60,683 bases of DNA from Vibrio splendidus 12E03 (GCF_000272105.2 NZ_AJZD02000343.1:1-60683), one strand, 5' to 3'. Positions 17,985 to 26,920 are shown, numbered from the stretch's first letter. Notes: a model not told the origin generated them from the sequence alone. Program-made: numbers and translations.

Positions 17985-19721
17985 TTAACCATCAAACATC
18001 ATATTGATGGCAGCACCCAATAGAATCAGCCCAATAATAGGCCCCATTACCGCCAGTGGTGCGCGTTCAATGTATGGCAAGTTCTCTGCAATCATCAAAC
18101 CCCATTCCGGTGTTGGTGGTTTTGCCCCTAATCCGATGAAACTCAACGAAGTCAGGCTTAAAGTAATTACAGGAAGCCTTAACAATGCGTGTCTTAGCAA
18201 CGGTGGTAACACATAAGGAAGCAAGTAGAAGCGGAAAATTCTCAGCTTACTGGTGCCCCACAGTGGCGCGAGGTGTGTATAAGGCTGAGCCTTTGCTTCT
18301 ACAATCAGACTTGAACAGTGCGCCGCCAATGGCGCCCAAGATACCAATACAATCGCGATTAATGCGCTGTTCGGATTCATCCCTGTTAAACCCGCAACCA
18401 AAAGGCCAGCAATGATGTAAGGGATGCCTTTAGTGATCTCGATAAGGCCTTGGCTAAAACGCGTATTGAAGCCCATGATAATGCCCGTCACCAAGCTCAG
18501 GAAGGTTGCCAAAATACCCGCTTGGAAGGTCGCGACCATACCAGAACCAATTCTCGCCAGTAGGTCTCGGCCAATGCCATCTGCCCCCAAAGGCGCTTGC
18601 CAACTCGGTGATGCCAGACGTGAGAATTGGCTGGTATATGGGTCTCGGAATGCAGCCCATACCACAATAGCAATTAGGAATGAGAAGATTGCAAAAGCAG
18701 TGACACGCTTCGCGCGACTCTGGGTAAAACGAAAAGAAGAGTGGCTACTGATGAGCTTGCCGCTTTTCAGGCTGTGACCCAGAATCAACTGCTGAACAAA
18801 CAAGCTGATGCTGCTTACTGCAATCGAAAACAACAGTAACACCAGCAAGCCGCCTTGCAGCATAGGCAGATCTTGCGCCTTCGCAGCACCAAGAATCATG
18901 CGCCCGATACCCGGAATCGAGAAGATAAGCTCAACCGCGACCGCACCACCCGTTAAACCAATAACGATCATTGCGATTTGTGGGATCAGGCTGCTCAACG
19001 CTCTTTTTAGCGCAAAACGAATAATTTGGTTGGAGTGAATGTTGGCACTGAGCCAAGTGATCACCCAAGGTTCATTTAAAACGCGTTGTAAGCTGTCTCT
19101 GAGTAGGCGACTAAATAGGCCACTGGCGGGCAATGCGAGCGCTAAACTCGGTAGCCAGATGTCTTGCCAACCTTGCCAACCATACGGCGGCAGCCAACCT
19201 AACCAGATAGAGAACACCAGTATTAATACCGAGGCCACCACGTACTCTGGCAAGGATATTAATACGGTGCTTAAACTGCTGTAACTCTGCCCCAGTTTGC
19301 CTTTCTTCCAGCTACGCAAGGTGGCAAGCAAGCCTGCACCGCACAGCACAAAAGTCATCACAAGTGCACTCGACATCAGAAACAGAGACGTCGACGCTGT
19401 CTTTTGAATGCCTAGTGCAACCGAAGAACCATCAATCCATGATTTCCCTAGATCACCCGAAAAGGCACTTCCTACCCAGTCGATCAGGCGTTCGCTTGCC
19501 GAACGGTCAAGCTGAAGATCAGCTCGTACCGCTGCTAGAGCTTCAGGCGTAAGCAAATGTTGTTGCCCCGCCCTAGCTCGCAAAATAGATTGGCTTGGAT
19601 CGATACCCGAAATGTCAGGCATCAAGCCAACAAGAATCACCACCACAATCAGTGAGGCGATTCTTGATAACCAAGGCGTCAAGAGAAATAAGGTTCGACG
19701 CAGAGTCTCAGCAGATAGCAT
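17985..19721 (-). CDS. Opp/Dpp-type ABC importer permease, DppB-DppC fusion
   Basis: A 578-aa inner-membrane protein in which the two permease subunits of a peptide/nickel/metallophore-type ABC importer are joined. The N-terminal half (to about residue 320) is DppB-like, with a long periplasmic loop (GIDPSQSILRARAGQQHL; LQLDRSASERLIDWVGSAF; GDLGKSW) and the motif RFALKRALSSLIPQIAMIV. The C-terminal half from about residue 345 is DppC-like (PLGADGIGRDLLARIGSGM; LRHALLRLPVITLSLTSLSF; GLGAKPPTPEWGLMI). Separate subunits are about 300-340 aa each, so the fusion is slightly shortened. It follows the lipoprotein binding protein by 4 bp and is last in the four-gene operon. Substrate unknown. Confidence 0.9.
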   Translation of the reverse strand: MLSAETLRRTLFLLTPWLSRIASLIVVVILVGLMPDISGIDPSQSILRARAGQQHLLTPEALAAVRADLQLDRSASERLIDWVGSAFSGDLGKSWIDGSSVALGIQKTASTSLFLMSSALVMTFVLCGAGLLATLRSWKKGKLGQSYSSLSTVLISLPEYVVASVLILVFSIWLGWLPPYGWQGWQDIWLPSLALALPASGLFSRLLRDSLQRVLNEPWVITWLSANIHSNQIIRFALKRALSSLIPQIAMIVIGLTGGAVAVELIFSIPGIGRMILGAAKAQDLPMLQGGLLVLLLFSIAVSSISLFVQQLILGHSLKSGKLISSHSSFRFTQSRAKRVTAFAIFSFLIAIVVWAAFRDPYTSQFSRLASPSWQAPLGADGIGRDLLARIGSGMVATFQAGILATFLSLVTGIIMGFNTRFSQGLIEITKGIPYIIAGLLVAGLTGMNPNSALIAIVLVSWAPLAAHCSSLIVEAKAQPYTHLAPLWGTSKLRIFRFYLLPYVLPPLLRHALLRLPVITLSLTSLSFIGLGAKPPTPEWGLMIAENLPYIERAPLAVMGPIIGLILLGAAINMMFDG

Positions 19722-19725
19722 CTAT

Positions 19726-21237
19726 TTAGTTAGCCTGTTTCACTTGTTTGATCTGTGTAGTTTGGTCAACTAAACGGCGCTCACTTGGGTCACGAACCAC
19801 ATTGCTTACGCGCTTGCTTTCACCTTGAATCACACGTTCGTGAAGCAGTGGAATCGCAGCAAAGTCGTTCAAGATTTTTTGCTCAGCTTCGATGATCGCT
19901 TGCTGGCGCTGTGCACCTAGCGGTTGTAGGTCAGCGTGAGCCAGTGCTTTATCTACCTCTTGAGAACAGAATTGACCAAGGTTGAATGAACCCTTACAGC
20001 CAAAGTCACTCATCATGTAAGCCACCGGATCACCCGAATCTAGAACCGTTGCGCGAGAAAGGATAAACGCATCAAACTTTCCTGATAGCGCATCGTTTTC
20101 TATCTGAGCGTATTCACGGATATCCAGCTCAACCTTGAAACCAGCCGCTTCAAGCTGTTGCTTCAGTAGCGCTGCCACTTCTGGAAGCTCTGCACGGTCG
20201 GTAAATGTGCCGATAACGATACTTTCGCCGTTCGCTTTTAGAGTCTTGTCCAATGCCTGACCTTCAGGTCGAATTGGCTCAGCCCAAGCAAGCGCAGGGC
20301 CTAATAGACCTTGTGCGATATCCGCGTGGTTTTCATAAACAGTGCTAACGATCTGTTCTCTGTCTACCGCAGCAGCCGCGACTTTACGCAAATTAATATC
20401 GCTGAACACGCCTGACTTGTTGTTCAGGTAAAGCGTATTAGTACGAGGCATCGCTACTTCGTAAAGCAGATCAGGATCAATAGTCGCGATTTGTGAAACG
20501 GGTACCGCTTCTACGATGTCTGCCGTACCGGTTCTTAGAGCCGCAGCGCGCGCAAAACCGTTCGGAACGTATTCTGCAATCACAGACTCAACCTGTGCTT
20601 TTTGACCCCAGTAGCCATCAAAACGTTTCAGTTTCGCGCTTGTTGTACCGTTAATTTCAGTCAATTCAAATGGACCAGTGCCAGCGCCCGTTGGGATCAC
20701 ACGACCATCTTCTTGGTACGCACTTGCTGCAAGAATCGCTAATTGAGGGCTTGATAAACGACTTGGTAGAAGAGGGTCATCAAAGCTGGTTTTGATCTCT
20801 ACGCGGTAGTTGTCCATCGCTTTCACTTCTAGGTCTACACCATCTAGAATGCGCGGCTTAGGTGCTGCTTCAAGCGCTTTTTGTAGAGAGTTCACCACAG
20901 AGTTTGCCGTTAACGTCGAACCATCGTGGAATTTAACGCCTTTACGAACCGTAAATTGCCAAGTTAATGGATCAACCTGTTTCCAGTCCGTTGCCAGCAT
21001 CGGCTGTGCTACTGAAGTAGGACTCAAATTAACCAGTGTTTCAGCCGTGCTCCAACGAGATAACTTAAAAGCGTCATCAGAAAGTGGTGACAAGCCCGTT
21101 CTTGGCGGTTGCATCATCGCAACTCGGATTTCAGATTTGACGGCGGCATCGCTCGACTCTGGTTGAGAGTCAAAACAGCCAGTCAAAGGCAGAGCCAACG
21201 CAAGCGCGCAAGCCAGTTTGATTGAATTAAAACGCAT
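19726..21237 (-). CDS. Opp/Dpp-type ABC importer substrate-binding lipoprotein
   Basis: 503-aa SBP_bac_5 family binding protein. The signal ends in the lipobox LTGC (Cys21), so it is lipid-anchored rather than free as in most Gram-negative DppA/OppA proteins. Family motifs are visible: TWQFTVRKGVKFHDGSTLTA (about residues 91-110), GTGPFEL and KLKRFDGYWG. It lies between the ATPase pair and the fused permease, 4 bp before the permease start. Oligopeptides, nickel or metal-chelate complexes are the usual ligands. A metallophore is favoured only because of the Zur-like site at the head of the operon. Confidence 0.9.
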   Translation of the reverse strand: MRFNSIKLACALALALPLTGCFDSQPESSDAAVKSEIRVAMMQPPRTGLSPLSDDAFKLSRWSTAETLVNLSPTSVAQPMLATDWKQVDPLTWQFTVRKGVKFHDGSTLTANSVVNSLQKALEAAPKPRILDGVDLEVKAMDNYRVEIKTSFDDPLLPSRLSSPQLAILAASAYQEDGRVIPTGAGTGPFELTEINGTTSAKLKRFDGYWGQKAQVESVIAEYVPNGFARAAALRTGTADIVEAVPVSQIATIDPDLLYEVAMPRTNTLYLNNKSGVFSDINLRKVAAAAVDREQIVSTVYENHADIAQGLLGPALAWAEPIRPEGQALDKTLKANGESIVIGTFTDRAELPEVAALLKQQLEAAGFKVELDIREYAQIENDALSGKFDAFILSRATVLDSGDPVAYMMSDFGCKGSFNLGQFCSQEVDKALAHADLQPLGAQRQQAIIEAEQKILNDFAAIPLLHERVIQGESKRVSNVVRDPSERRLVDQTTQIKQVKQAN

Positions 21238-21252
21238 AGTTATTTTTCTCTG

Positions 21253-21287
21253 TAAGCTGTATTTCGTTAATAAGCAGTATTTCGTAA
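21253..21287. repeat. Tandem 18-bp duplication in the ATPase-binding protein spacer
   Basis: TAAGCTGTATTTCGTTAA (21253-21270) is followed directly by TAAGCAGTATTTCGTAA (21271-21287), nearly identical copies in a 64-bp gap. Probably a slip duplication in a non-coding spacer. Confidence 0.6.
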
Positions 21288-21301
21288 TAAATAAGGTTGT
21301 G

Positions 21302-22153
21302 TTAACAAGTAGATTTCGAAAGTGGCTGAGATTCGATCAGCAACTGAGTCGCAGGGTGAGCAGGTGTGCTCATCACTTGAGGTGTCGGTCCATGCTCCAC
21401 CATCTCGCCATGGTCAAGAACCAGAATTTCTTCACAAAGCGCCTTTGCCGCACCGAGATCATGCGTCACCAAAACGATTAGCATGTCGCGCTTATTTTTC
21501 AGTGAGTTAAGTAAATCCAGCAACCTTTGACGGTTCACAGGATCAAGGCTGGCAGTCGGCTCATCGGCCACCAACACTGCGGGTCTAACGACAAGAGCCC
21601 GAGCGATAGCCACACGTTGAGCTTGGCCTGTAGAAAGCTGATTAGGTTTCAGTGATAGCAAGGTGGCAGGTAAGCCAACGTCCAACAGCGTCTCTTCAAT
21701 GATGCTTTCATGATTGCCAGAAACATCTAGGTTGCTTAGCGGCTCGGCTAAGATCTGTCGAACGGTGTAGTAAGGGTTAAGACTGGTGTGTGGTTCTTGT
21801 GGCACTAATTGGATCAGGCGGCACACAATGGCTTGCGCTTTACTATTGCGAATAGGCAGCGAATGACCAAACAAGCTGATGCTACCGAGAGTTGGCGCTT
21901 TCAAACCAAACAGTAGTTCAATCAGCGTAGATTTACCGGCACCAGAGCGCCCAACAATAGCCAGGCTTTTGTCTTCAACATTGAGGTCGATGTTCTGTAG
22001 CGCTTTGAACGCCTTACCACCCAACCAACTCGGCACTGAGTAATAATGAACCCCGACATTCTCGAACTTAATCTCAATCAGTGTTTGTGTTTCTGAATCA
22101 ATCACAGGCATTGACGGTGAGACTTCTGAATTGAGTGATAAGGTCGAGCTCAT
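21302..22153 (-). CDS. Opp/Dpp-type ABC importer ATPase (second subunit)
   Basis: 283-aa nucleotide-binding subunit of the importer (DppF/OppF position). Walker A GRSGAGKST lies at about residues 68-76, Q-loop region LVQLVPQEPHTSLNPYYTVRQ, signature STGQAQRVAIARAL (a degenerate form of LSGGQ), Walker B VLVADEPTASLD, and the switch histidine in VTHDLG. The conserved SLNP string is typical of peptide/nickel ATPases. It overlaps the first ATPase gene by 4 bp (ATGA), so the two are translationally coupled. It should form a heterodimer with that subunit under the fused permease. Confidence 0.93.
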   Translation of the reverse strand: MSSTLSLNSEVSPSMPVIDSETQTLIEIKFENVGVHYYSVPSWLGGKAFKALQNIDLNVEDKSLAIVGRSGAGKSTLIELLFGLKAPTLGSISLFGHSLPIRNSKAQAIVCRLIQLVPQEPHTSLNPYYTVRQILAEPLSNLDVSGNHESIIEETLLDVGLPATLLSLKPNQLSTGQAQRVAIARALVVRPAVLVADEPTASLDPVNRQRLLDLLNSLKNKRDMLIVLVTHDLGAAKALCEEILVLDHGEMVEHGPTPQVMSTPAHPATQLLIESQPLSKSTC

Positions 22154-22920
22154 TCGATTAGGTCTCTCAATGAACAGCAGAAAGCGTGAGAGCTCGATTC
22201 AAGCGCGTGTTTAGGTGCACCATAAGCCACCACACCGCCATCATCGATCACCAATAACTTGTCACAGGCTAAGGCGCTGTGCAGGTCATGGGTAATAAGC
22301 AAACCACCAATTTGGCGTTGCTTTACATTGTCTCGAATCAGCTTAAGTATCTCTTGCTCTGTCACCGGATCTAACGCGCTAGTCGGTTCATCTGCAATGA
22401 TGATATCGGCGTTACTCAACAAGCCAATCGCAATACACACTCGTTGACGTTGTCCCCCAGAGATTTGGCTCGGATACAACGGCAAGATGGTTTCTGGATT
22501 TGGGAATCCTAACTGCACCAACAGTTCAGTGAGCTTGGTTTTGTCTTGTGATTTAAGCTTAGTGCGAGTCCCCGTCAATGCCAAACTGAGTTGGCCTTCA
22601 ATAGAAACAAGAGGGTTTAACGCTTGAAGTGCATCTTGGAAAATAACCGCTGGCCTTTGTGCTGCCGTTCGTTGCAACATCGGCAAACCACACACAGCTT
22701 CGCCAGATAAAGAGATATGACCTTCAGCCTCAACCGTTTCTGGCATAAAGCCCGCGATCGCACGTGAAAGCATCGACTTACCAATGCCTGAAGGACCCAT
22801 GATCGCCAACAGTTCTCCTCGATACACATCGAAGTGGATATCTTGGAAAAGTGTTCTTGAAGAGGTTTTGATCGTTAGTCGGTCAACAGACAATAGTGGG
22901 GCGTTCACGCAGATACTCAT
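22150..22920 (-). CDS. Opp/Dpp-type ABC importer ATPase (first subunit)
   Basis: 256-aa ATPase in the DppD/OppD position, first gene of the operon. Walker A GPSGIGKSM, Q-loop VIFQDALQALNPLVSI, signature ISGGQRQRVCIAIGL, Walker B IIADEPTSALDP and switch histidine LLITHDL are all intact. The ATG at 22920 has no recognisable ribosome-binding site; the 8 bases before it run into a palindrome resembling a Zur box. Translation may therefore begin on a very short or absent leader, or at a GTG four codons in. Compared with OppD (about 330 aa) the C-terminal extension is missing, as in shorter nickel/metallophore ATPases. Confidence 0.92.
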   Translation of the reverse strand: MSICVNAPLLSVDRLTIKTSSRTLFQDIHFDVYRGELLAIMGPSGIGKSMLSRAIAGFMPETVEAEGHISLSGEAVCGLPMLQRTAAQRPAVIFQDALQALNPLVSIEGQLSLALTGTRTKLKSQDKTKLTELLVQLGFPNPETILPLYPSQISGGQRQRVCIAIGLLSNADIIIADEPTSALDPVTEQEILKLIRDNVKQRQIGGLLITHDLHSALACDKLLVIDDGGVVAYGAPKHALESSSHAFCCSLRDLIE

Positions 22921-22927
22921 AGACAGA

Positions 22928-22942
22928 TGTTATAACATAACA
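22928..22942. promoter_or_regulatory. Putative Zur box at the head of the ABC importer operon
   Basis: TGTTATAACATAACA: arms TGTTAT and ATAACA are perfectly inverted around AAC. The gammaproteobacterial Zur core is GTTATA-N-TATAAC-like (GTTATAATATAAC), and this site differs at one central base. It lies 8-22 bp before the first start codon, where binding would cover the promoter. Confidence 0.55.
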
Positions 22943-23044
22943 ACTTTATCATTTAGCTGGAGTGATGAAAAGAGAACATTGAACCGTATCGCATTTTATT
23001 TGCCGTTTAATTAACCTTTTTGAATAATTCATTAAGAACAAAAA

Positions 23045-23085
23045 AGCGCCCACTAAATTTATTGTTCATAAATAGTAAAGCGCTT
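23045..23085 (-). terminator. Possible terminator of the MATE gene
   Basis: On the minus strand AAAGCGC (about 23078-23084) can pair with GCGCTTT followed by TTT, around a 29-nt loop with its own small stem TTTAT/ATAAA. The loop is long, so this is tentative. Confidence 0.35.
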
Positions 23086-23121
23086 TCATAAAGTCTTAGA
23101 AATGGCGGTGGTCGTTCTACA

Positions 23122-24456
23122 TTAATGACACGCCGCTGAGGTATCTTCTGCTGGGAAACACTTCTGTTTAACCTGAGAGATAAACGGGTACAGGAATGCG
23201 ATACGCCCAAGATAGAACAGAGTAAACGCTAACCACAAACCATGATTGCCCCACGCTCCGACCGCAAACGCTTGAACAGCCAAGAACACCAACAAAGTAG
23301 CAATACTAGAATCTCGAACCGGACGCGTGGTACCTGTTCCGGTAAAGATGCCGTAAACCGTTAAGCCAAAGCCTGCCACCAGCGGGAACACAATCAGCCA
23401 CGGAGCCATCTCTTGATACAAGGCAACCAGCGCTGGAATATCGGTAAACAAGAAAACAATCATGTCTTTGAATATCAAGGTTAAAAGCGTCAGCGCAGCA
23501 ATGAAACCTGCCGTCCATTGAAAATTGAGTCTTAATACACGATCCAACATCGACGCATTTTTCTGACCGACCGCTTTACCCGCAAATACACTCGATGCGT
23601 TAGCAATACCATCAAACATGTAACTGACGATAAAGGTCACCTGCATCAGAATCGCGTTAGCGGCCAGAACATCAGTACCCAGTTTAGAACCAGTACGTGC
23701 CATCATGTTGAAGAACACCAAGATACAAATTGTACGTAACAGTAGGTCAGTATTCGAAGAGATGATTGTCGACAGGTCTTTCTTAGTCATCTTCGAGCCT
23801 TGCAGGAACTCAGAAACCGAGATGTTGCTCGTCTTCATCACCAGCGTCATACCAATCGCAAAGGTGGTGATTTGTGCAATCAAACTTGCGTATGCCACTC
23901 CCGCAACACCTAAGTCGAAATAGAGTACGAACACCGCATCCAAGACAATGTTCAACACGTTGCCAAACACTTGTGTGTAAAGGACTTCTTTGGCTTTCGC
24001 CTGCCCCATTAACCAACCGATAATGGTGTAGTTGAGCAGCACAAAAGGCGCACCATAAATCAAAATACTGAAGTAGATATGCGCTTGTTCAGCCACGTTC
24101 GCTTCAGGCTCTATCACCCACATCGCACCTTGCCAGATGAGGGGTTGTATCAAGATAAAGATCAAACCCACCAAACCAGACAACACGAATGGGCGCATCA
24201 AGCTGCCCGCTAGCTCAGAGCGATTCCCTTTCCCCAATGCCATCGCACTTTGCCCTGTCGTGCTGACACGGAAAAAGCCAAACAACCAATACATGGTGTT
24301 CATGATGATGGTGCCGATCGCTACACCACCGATCAGTTCAGCGATGCCAAGTTGCCCGATGACGGCAGTATCCACCGCACCAAGCAGAGGTTGAGTCACC
24401 GTTGAGATGATGAAAGGGAAAGCGATTTTTAGATAATCTTTGTGGGTAATGGTCAT
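23122..24456 (-). CDS. MATE-family efflux transporter (DinF-like)
   Basis: 444-aa inner-membrane cation-coupled multidrug/toxin extrusion protein with about 12 helices. The N-terminal string PFIISTVTQPLLGAVDTAVIGQLG carries the DinF/NorM-type PLLGAVDTAVIG motif, and a second internal repeat follows mid-protein (NAILMQVTFIVSYMFDGIANASSVFAGKAVGQKN). It lies downstream of the AraC/GyrI-like regulator gene on the same strand with a 208-bp gap, so it probably has its own promoter. The substrate cannot be inferred. Confidence 0.9.
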   Translation of the reverse strand: MTITHKDYLKIAFPFIISTVTQPLLGAVDTAVIGQLGIAELIGGVAIGTIIMNTMYWLFGFFRVSTTGQSAMALGKGNRSELAGSLMRPFVLSGLVGLIFILIQPLIWQGAMWVIEPEANVAEQAHIYFSILIYGAPFVLLNYTIIGWLMGQAKAKEVLYTQVFGNVLNIVLDAVFVLYFDLGVAGVAYASLIAQITTFAIGMTLVMKTSNISVSEFLQGSKMTKKDLSTIISSNTDLLLRTICILVFFNMMARTGSKLGTDVLAANAILMQVTFIVSYMFDGIANASSVFAGKAVGQKNASMLDRVLRLNFQWTAGFIAALTLLTLIFKDMIVFLFTDIPALVALYQEMAPWLIVFPLVAGFGLTVYGIFTGTGTTRPVRDSSIATLLVFLAVQAFAVGAWGNHGLWLAFTLFYLGRIAFLYPFISQVKQKCFPAEDTSAACH

Positions 24457-24664
24457 ATTCTAGCGAGTGATATTAAGAACTATTTGCAATTAGAAATGGA
24501 TGCTATCGTTTAATCCGTACGTTGTCATCATTTACTGGGGCAAATTATCAACAAAGCATCTTTATCTTAGCCCACCTGCATAGAATCGTTGGCTGCCATT
24601 GGTTGTGCTAATTTGTCTCAACAAAAGATCAAAGTCTGGTTCAACAAAACAGCACAACCATCGA

Positions 24665-25534
24665 TTAGTAAAAACTCACGGGAAGGTAGAAATCGAGCTC
24701 AAACACTTCATCGGTGTTGAGAAAATGATTCTGATGATAGTGCACATAAGCCGGGGTCGAACGTTGCTTGAAGCCAGACGTCGGTAGCCACTTCTCAAGT
24801 ACCATACTGATCTGTGGTAGCAGTTCTCCATAACGACCATTCAGCCTAAACACAGCATGTAAGCCGCCCGGAATCACCATCTGATTAACCACACTACGAT
24901 ACTTAATCGGTTCATTGATCGCGATACACGCTACGTAGCGGCACTGATCCATCTCAACCCAAGCTGGATTCGAATGGTGCAAACCAAACTGGCTCGAGAA
25001 ATCGCGTTGTTCGGAGTTCGCCCATGCTTTCAATATCAGCCACGCATTACGAATAGAACGGTTATAGCCAGTGTGTCGCACATAAGCTGCCATGCGCTCA
25101 GGCACTTCAATGATCTTAGGTTCAGGTAGCACTCGCTGCGCGACATTCAAATAGCCCGCCGCGACTTCAGGATCTTTCAAGTAGGGCTTTTCGGCGATCT
25201 GTAAATCGTGTTTACGCCACTCACCTGGCGACATGTTAAAGGTTGCTTTAAACGCGCGGCTAAACGAAGACACCGAACTAAAGCCACACTTGCTGGCAAT
25301 TTCCACCACCGAGGACGTGGTATCGAACATCAACTGGTTGGCAGCATACTCCATTCGGGTGCGTCGAATGTATTGATGTAACGACTCTCCAACCACGCTT
25401 TTGAAGGTGCGATGAAAGTGCTGCTCGGAATAAGCTGCAATCTCCGAGAGCGCTTTTGCCGACAAAGGCTGGCTAATGTCTTGGTGAATATGGAACAGAA
25501 CATCATTGATTCGAGATATATGTTGACGCGACAT
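24665..25534 (-). CDS. AraC-family regulator with GyrI-like ligand domain
   Basis: 289-aa regulator with an N-terminal AraC DNA-binding domain (residues ~8-108; HFHRTFKSVVGESLHQYIRR and IASKCGFSSVSSFSRAFKAT are the two helix-turn-helix units, ending MSPGEWRK), and a C-terminal GyrI-like small-molecule-binding domain (residues ~135-289; IIEVPERMAAYVRHTGYN). This domain order is that of Rob/SoxS-like multidrug-responsive regulators. It is divergent from an aminotransferase gene and upstream of a MATE pump. A pair of 20-bp direct repeats lies just before its start. Control of either neighbour is inference. Confidence 0.92.
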   Translation of the reverse strand: MSRQHISRINDVLFHIHQDISQPLSAKALSEIAAYSEQHFHRTFKSVVGESLHQYIRRTRMEYAANQLMFDTTSSVVEIASKCGFSSVSSFSRAFKATFNMSPGEWRKHDLQIAEKPYLKDPEVAAGYLNVAQRVLPEPKIIEVPERMAAYVRHTGYNRSIRNAWLILKAWANSEQRDFSSQFGLHHSNPAWVEMDQCRYVACIAINEPIKYRSVVNQMVIPGGLHAVFRLNGRYGELLPQISMVLEKWLPTSGFKQRSTPAYVHYHQNHFLNTDEVFELDFYLPVSFY

Positions 25535-25543
25535 CGTTTAAAT

Positions 25544-25585
25544 AGCATAAATGGACATGTTTAAGAGCATAAACGGACACGCTTA
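25544..25585. promoter_or_regulatory. Tandem operator-like direct repeats in the AraC/aminotransferase gap
   Basis: AGCATAAATGGACATGTTTA (25544-25563) and AGCATAAACGGACACGCTTA (25566-25585) match at 17 of 20 positions and are 22 bp apart, two helical turns. AraC-family proteins commonly bind such direct repeats. Confidence 0.6.
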
Positions 25586-25649
25586 TTTTTACAATTGCCG
25601 TGTAATATCAAGCGATAGAATAAAAACGAAAAACGACGAGACACAACAC

Positions 25650-26798
25650 ATGGAAATCGCACAGTCATTACAACAGATGCAATCTTCATACATTCGAGAG
25701 ATCCTCGCAGCCGCAAGCGATCCAAATGTCATTTCATTAGCCGGTGGTTTACCGGATGAGAAAACATTTCCTATCGACTTGATGAAGCCAACGCTAGAAA
25801 ACCTAGCGAACATGCCTGAAGTTTTCCAATACGGCTCTACGGCTGGTTACGGCCCATTGCTTGACCATCTAACGCAAAGCTACCAATTGCCTGACACTCA
25901 CACAGCGATGATCTGTACAGGCTCTCAGCAAGGTCTAGATTTGATTGCTCGTGCATATGTTGATCCCAATGATGTAGTTGTGATGGAAGCGCCAAGCTAC
26001 TTAGGCGCGATGCAGGTGTTTGGCCTAGTTCAAGCAAACATTGCGACCGTGTCTCAAACTGAATTTGGCCCGAACCTAGACGAACTAGAAACGTGCTTTG
26101 AACAGCAATCGCCAAAGATGTTCTATGCCGTACCTGATTTCCATAACCCTACTGGCGTTTGCTGGACAACAGAAACTCGTCAAAAAGTGGCTGAGCTGTG
26201 TATCAAATACAACGTGGCATTCATTGAAGATGCGCCATACCGCGAGCTGCGTTTCACAGGCACAGAGTTACCGTTGGTTTCATCTTTCTGCCCAGACAAC
26301 TCTATCGTTCTTCGTTCATTCTCTAAAATTGCATCGCCAGGCTTACGTATTGGTGCAGTGACAGGTAAACGCAGCTACCTTGAGCCACTGATTAAAGTGA
26401 AGCAAGGCGCAGATTTACACTCAAGCGTGCCGATGCAGGCCTTACTGCTTGGCCTTCTAAAACACCAAGACTTTAATGTACACATGGAAAGCATTCGTTC
26501 ACTGTACAAGTCTCGCTATGAAGTGCTGTTTTCAGAGCTAGAAAAACAACTGCCTGCAGATTGCGTGTTAAAAGCCGTAGACGGCGGGATGTTCATTTGG
26601 GTTGAAATCCCAGAGTGTGACACCTTTGAACTGGCTAAAACTCTGCTTTCTAATGGTGTGGCGGTTGTACCAAGCCCAGTCTTCTACCCAAAGGCCGATG
26701 AAGCAAAAGCTGCACTGCGCTTAAACTTCACCAACGCCAACCCAGAAGAATTAACAGAAGCGGTGAAACGCTTAGCGGAAGTACTTAACCAAGCGTAA
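25650..26798 (+). CDS. PLP-dependent aminotransferase (class I/II, 2-aminoadipate transaminase-like)
   Basis: 382-aa fold-type I aminotransferase. The N terminus (SSYIREILAAASDPNVISLAGGLPDEKTFP) is typical of the LysN/2-aminoadipate and MocR-like aminotransferase group. The PLP lysine is Lys226 in SFSKIASPGLRIG; other cofactor contacts are in GSQQGLDLIAR, VPDFHNPTG and LRLNFTN. I place the start at ATG 25650 (MEIAQSLQQ), because a frame-extending ATG at 25551 would put the leader on top of the operator repeats. It is divergent from the AraC/GyrI-like gene. The exact amino acid substrate is not determined. Confidence 0.88.
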   Translation: MEIAQSLQQMQSSYIREILAAASDPNVISLAGGLPDEKTFPIDLMKPTLENLANMPEVFQYGSTAGYGPLLDHLTQSYQLPDTHTAMICTGSQQGLDLIARAYVDPNDVVVMEAPSYLGAMQVFGLVQANIATVSQTEFGPNLDELETCFEQQSPKMFYAVPDFHNPTGVCWTTETRQKVAELCIKYNVAFIEDAPYRELRFTGTELPLVSSFCPDNSIVLRSFSKIASPGLRIGAVTGKRSYLEPLIKVKQGADLHSSVPMQALLLGLLKHQDFNVHMESIRSLYKSRYEVLFSELEKQLPADCVLKAVDGGMFIWVEIPECDTFELAKTLLSNGVAVVPSPVFYPKADEAKAALRLNFTNANPEELTEAVKRLAEVLNQA

Positions 26799-26870
26799 TC
26801 GCTGACGATACTGACCGCTTTGGTGATAGCCTGATCGGCTTATTGCCGATAAAGCCGCAACGAATCAGCA

Positions 26871-26920
26871 TTAAGGGCCAATGTCATTCTCAACAAGAGA
26901 GTCACATTGGCCTTAATTTT
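26871..26920 (+). terminator. Terminator of the aminotransferase gene
   Basis: TTAAGGGCCAATGT (26871-26884) pairs with ACATTGGCCTTAA (26904-26916) with one bulged G, then TTTT. The hairpin lies 73 bp after the stop. Confidence 0.75.

Noticed and set aside
23075..23090. GTAAAGCGCTTTCA resembling the LacI-type operator
   Set aside because: The first arm lacks the TGAAA/TGTAA form, and the location at the end of the MATE gene suits the 5' part of a terminator hairpin better.
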